51,122 nucleotides of DNA from Roseburia sp. (GTDB taxonomy: Bacteria > Bacillota > Clostridia > Lachnospirales > Lachnospiraceae): positions 1 to 51,122 of the forward strand of contig DMYD01000034.1 in assembly GCA_003483745.1 (NCBI GenBank), in the 5' to 3' direction. The notes beneath the pieces are model-generated. The model was not told the origin of the DNA. It did no database searches and saw only the letters and a program-made list of their open reading frames with translations. Numbering within the stretch: position 1 is the stretch's first letter; each line of letters starts with the position of its first letter. The translations under genes and the position numbers were made by a program. This document shows positions 50,082 to 51,122 of the stretch, one piece after another.

Positions 50082-50342
50082 CTATAGAACCTTACGTCCA
50101 TTTGCTGTCAGCTTAAAAGCCGTACCTAATATTTCCGCTGATTTTCTGCAAAACATCATACGCTCAAGAAAGATTTCAAAATAGTCATACATAGAACAGA
50201 TATTTTCATCAATCTGAAGATTCAGCGCAATCACAGATTTATCTTCCGCAATCTTTAATTTTGAATCCGTAACCGCATAATTTACGATAACGTTAAAATA
50301 TAAATACAAAAGGCGCGTTTTATAAACAAATCCTAAACACAA
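50082..50342 (-). CDS. Uncertain 86-residue protein
   Basis: A frame starting at TTG 50342 with no good ribosome-binding site. The sequence (for example IVNYAVTDSKLKIAEDKSVI and MYDYFEIFLERMMFCRKSAE) has even amino-acid composition and looks protein-like, with a possible amphipathic helix; I do not recognise a family. It could be a small gene, or the end of a decayed larger gene. It lies between the J-domain gene and the GNAT gene on the minus strand. Confidence 0.4.
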   Translation of the reverse strand: MCLGFVYKTRLLYLYFNVIVNYAVTDSKLKIAEDKSVIALNLQIDENICSMYDYFEIFLERMMFCRKSAEILGTAFKLTANGRKVL

Positions 50343-50367
50343 TATTCACATCTATTGTATGCCATTC

Positions 50368-50829
50368 TCACTTCAGCTCCATCTCATCTTTCATCCCCAC
50401 AAATCCGAACTTTTCATACAATGGACGTCCCATCTCGGTAGCCTCCAAAGAAATCGCATCAATTCCTTTGTTCTTTGCATCCGCCACCAGAATTTCCAGT
50501 GTGTGATAAGCAATCCCTTTTCTCCGATACGCCGGATTTGTATACATATTCATAATATACGCTTTCTTTCCTGTCTGGTTATGATAAGTAGGCATAACCT
50601 TAAAATAACTGATACCGCCCGCACCAACGATCTGATCTTTATCGTAGACTAAAATTGCAGTATGACTGCCATCTTTTAAGGCTTTTCCATAATAATCTCT
50701 TGACTGTACCGCAACTTCTGTCATATCTGCCTGATCATCCAACTTATTCGCAGCTCTTAAAACTTCGATTCTTGTTGTAACTAAAATATCTATATCTTCC
50801 TGTGTAGCTGTTTTATATTTGAAATCCAT
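50368..50829 (-). CDS. GNAT family N-acetyltransferase
   Basis: A 153-residue acetyltransferase. The acetyl-CoA pyrophosphate loop is NPAYRRKGIAYHTLEILVAD (residues about 95-115), after strand IVGAGGISYFKV and YIMNMYTNPAY; the C-terminal strand is PLYEKFGFVGMKDEMELK. Length and order are usual. Substrate unknown. The ATG at 50829 follows AGGAG; an in-frame ATG farther upstream lacks spacing. It is the last firm gene of the window. Confidence 0.92.
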   Translation of the reverse strand: MDFKYKTATQEDIDILVTTRIEVLRAANKLDDQADMTEVAVQSRDYYGKALKDGSHTAILVYDKDQIVGAGGISYFKVMPTYHNQTGKKAYIMNMYTNPAYRRKGIAYHTLEILVADAKNKGIDAISLEATEMGRPLYEKFGFVGMKDEMELK

Positions 50830-50975
50830 AAATACTCCTGTCATTTTTTATTATTTTATTATGATGCAACATTCTCTGACCGTGATCTGCACTCACCTTA
50901 TCATACGGTCTTATTACCTAATAATTCTAATATTTTCCTCCCTGATTTTCAAACTTTTTATACTTTTGTTTTCTT

Positions 50976-51122
50976 ATGTTTACAGTTAGCTTCTTCTCCA
51001 CAAGATGTGCCTTCCAGCCCGGAGGACTTTTTCATTCACAGGACGTAATTTTCTATGCAGATGATGTTGGGGGCAAATTGCATAAAGCAGAGACTGTTTT
51101 TGTGACTTTGGGAGAAAATTAG
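50976..51122 (+). other. Right-edge segment without a firm gene
   Basis: The 293 bases after the GNAT start (50830-51122) hold no gene I can support. A 48-codon frame from ATG 50976 (MFTVSFFSTRCAFQPGGLFH and onward) ends exactly at the last base with TAG, but it has no ribosome-binding site and the opposite strand is also partly open. It may be a relic or chance. Confidence 0.2.

Noticed and set aside
1..51122. CRISPR array, prophage or integrative element
   Set aside because: No regularly spaced repeats, cas, integrase, capsid or relaxase genes were seen.

Overview
The window looks like chromosomal DNA of a low-GC gut Firmicute of the family Lachnospiraceae, perhaps Roseburia or Agathobacter. 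This rests on the eno-secG-rnr-smpB-ssrA block, the DUF4867, DUF5721 and DUF6774 families, Shine-Dalgarno-led genes and consensus sigma-A promoters. The genus is an inference from protein style. I see no phage, insertion sequence, CRISPR array, rRNA or tRNA.

Layout. 1-4973: a sugar operon (xylulokinase, DUF4867, L-fucose-isomerase-like protein cut by the window edge) diverges from its LacI-type regulator; two near-identical palindromes in the shared intergenic region are the likely operators. 5042-5783: two tiny genes (one DUF6774-like), a terminator and the remnant of a Uma2-family gene. 5821-10720: tmRNA, smpB, rnr, secG and eno, the ribosome-rescue/RNA-decay/secretion block with enolase. 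10787-16008: an MBOAT acyltransferase, an SGNH-type esterase and a hybrid histidine kinase in one tightly packed operon. 16110-21010: folC, degV, a transglutaminase-like exported protein and an M18 aminopeptidase. 21195-24008 (plus strand): DUF5721, cold-shock protein, and an ECF-transporter S component paired with a class V aminotransferase. 24099-30462: small alarmone synthetase, cardiolipin synthase, a membrane chemoreceptor-like protein and a Cache-GGDEF cyclase, then a GntR regulator with a very large palindromic operator. 30514-37518: a heterodimeric ABC exporter, DUF368 lipid-carrier transporter, AGCS symporter and a FUSC-family membrane protein.

37651-48091 is the most unusual part. 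A LacI regulator precedes metK, and metK heads a co-directional run of nine genes: metK, a radical-SAM protein with non-canonical cysteine spacing, a small unknown protein, a complete sulfonate/nitrate-type ABC importer, an Ldh2-family 2-hydroxyacid dehydrogenase, a class I aminotransferase (here broken by an internal deletion) and a threonine-synthase-like PLP enzyme. Gaps are mostly 8-20 bases. The combination suggests import of a small anionic compound, possibly a sulfonate, and its interconversion as amino acid, oxo acid and hydroxy acid, with an S-adenosylmethionine radical step. This is a hypothesis. Two cre/LacI-like operators and a terminator hairpin lie in front of metK.

48181-50829: histidine phosphatase, a J-domain protein that may be translated from a leaderless mRNA, an unrecognised short frame and a GNAT acetyltransferase. 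The last 293 bases hold nothing firm.

A recurring feature is that terminator-like hairpins contain the ribosome-binding site or start codon of the next gene (eno, the AGCS symporter, cls).
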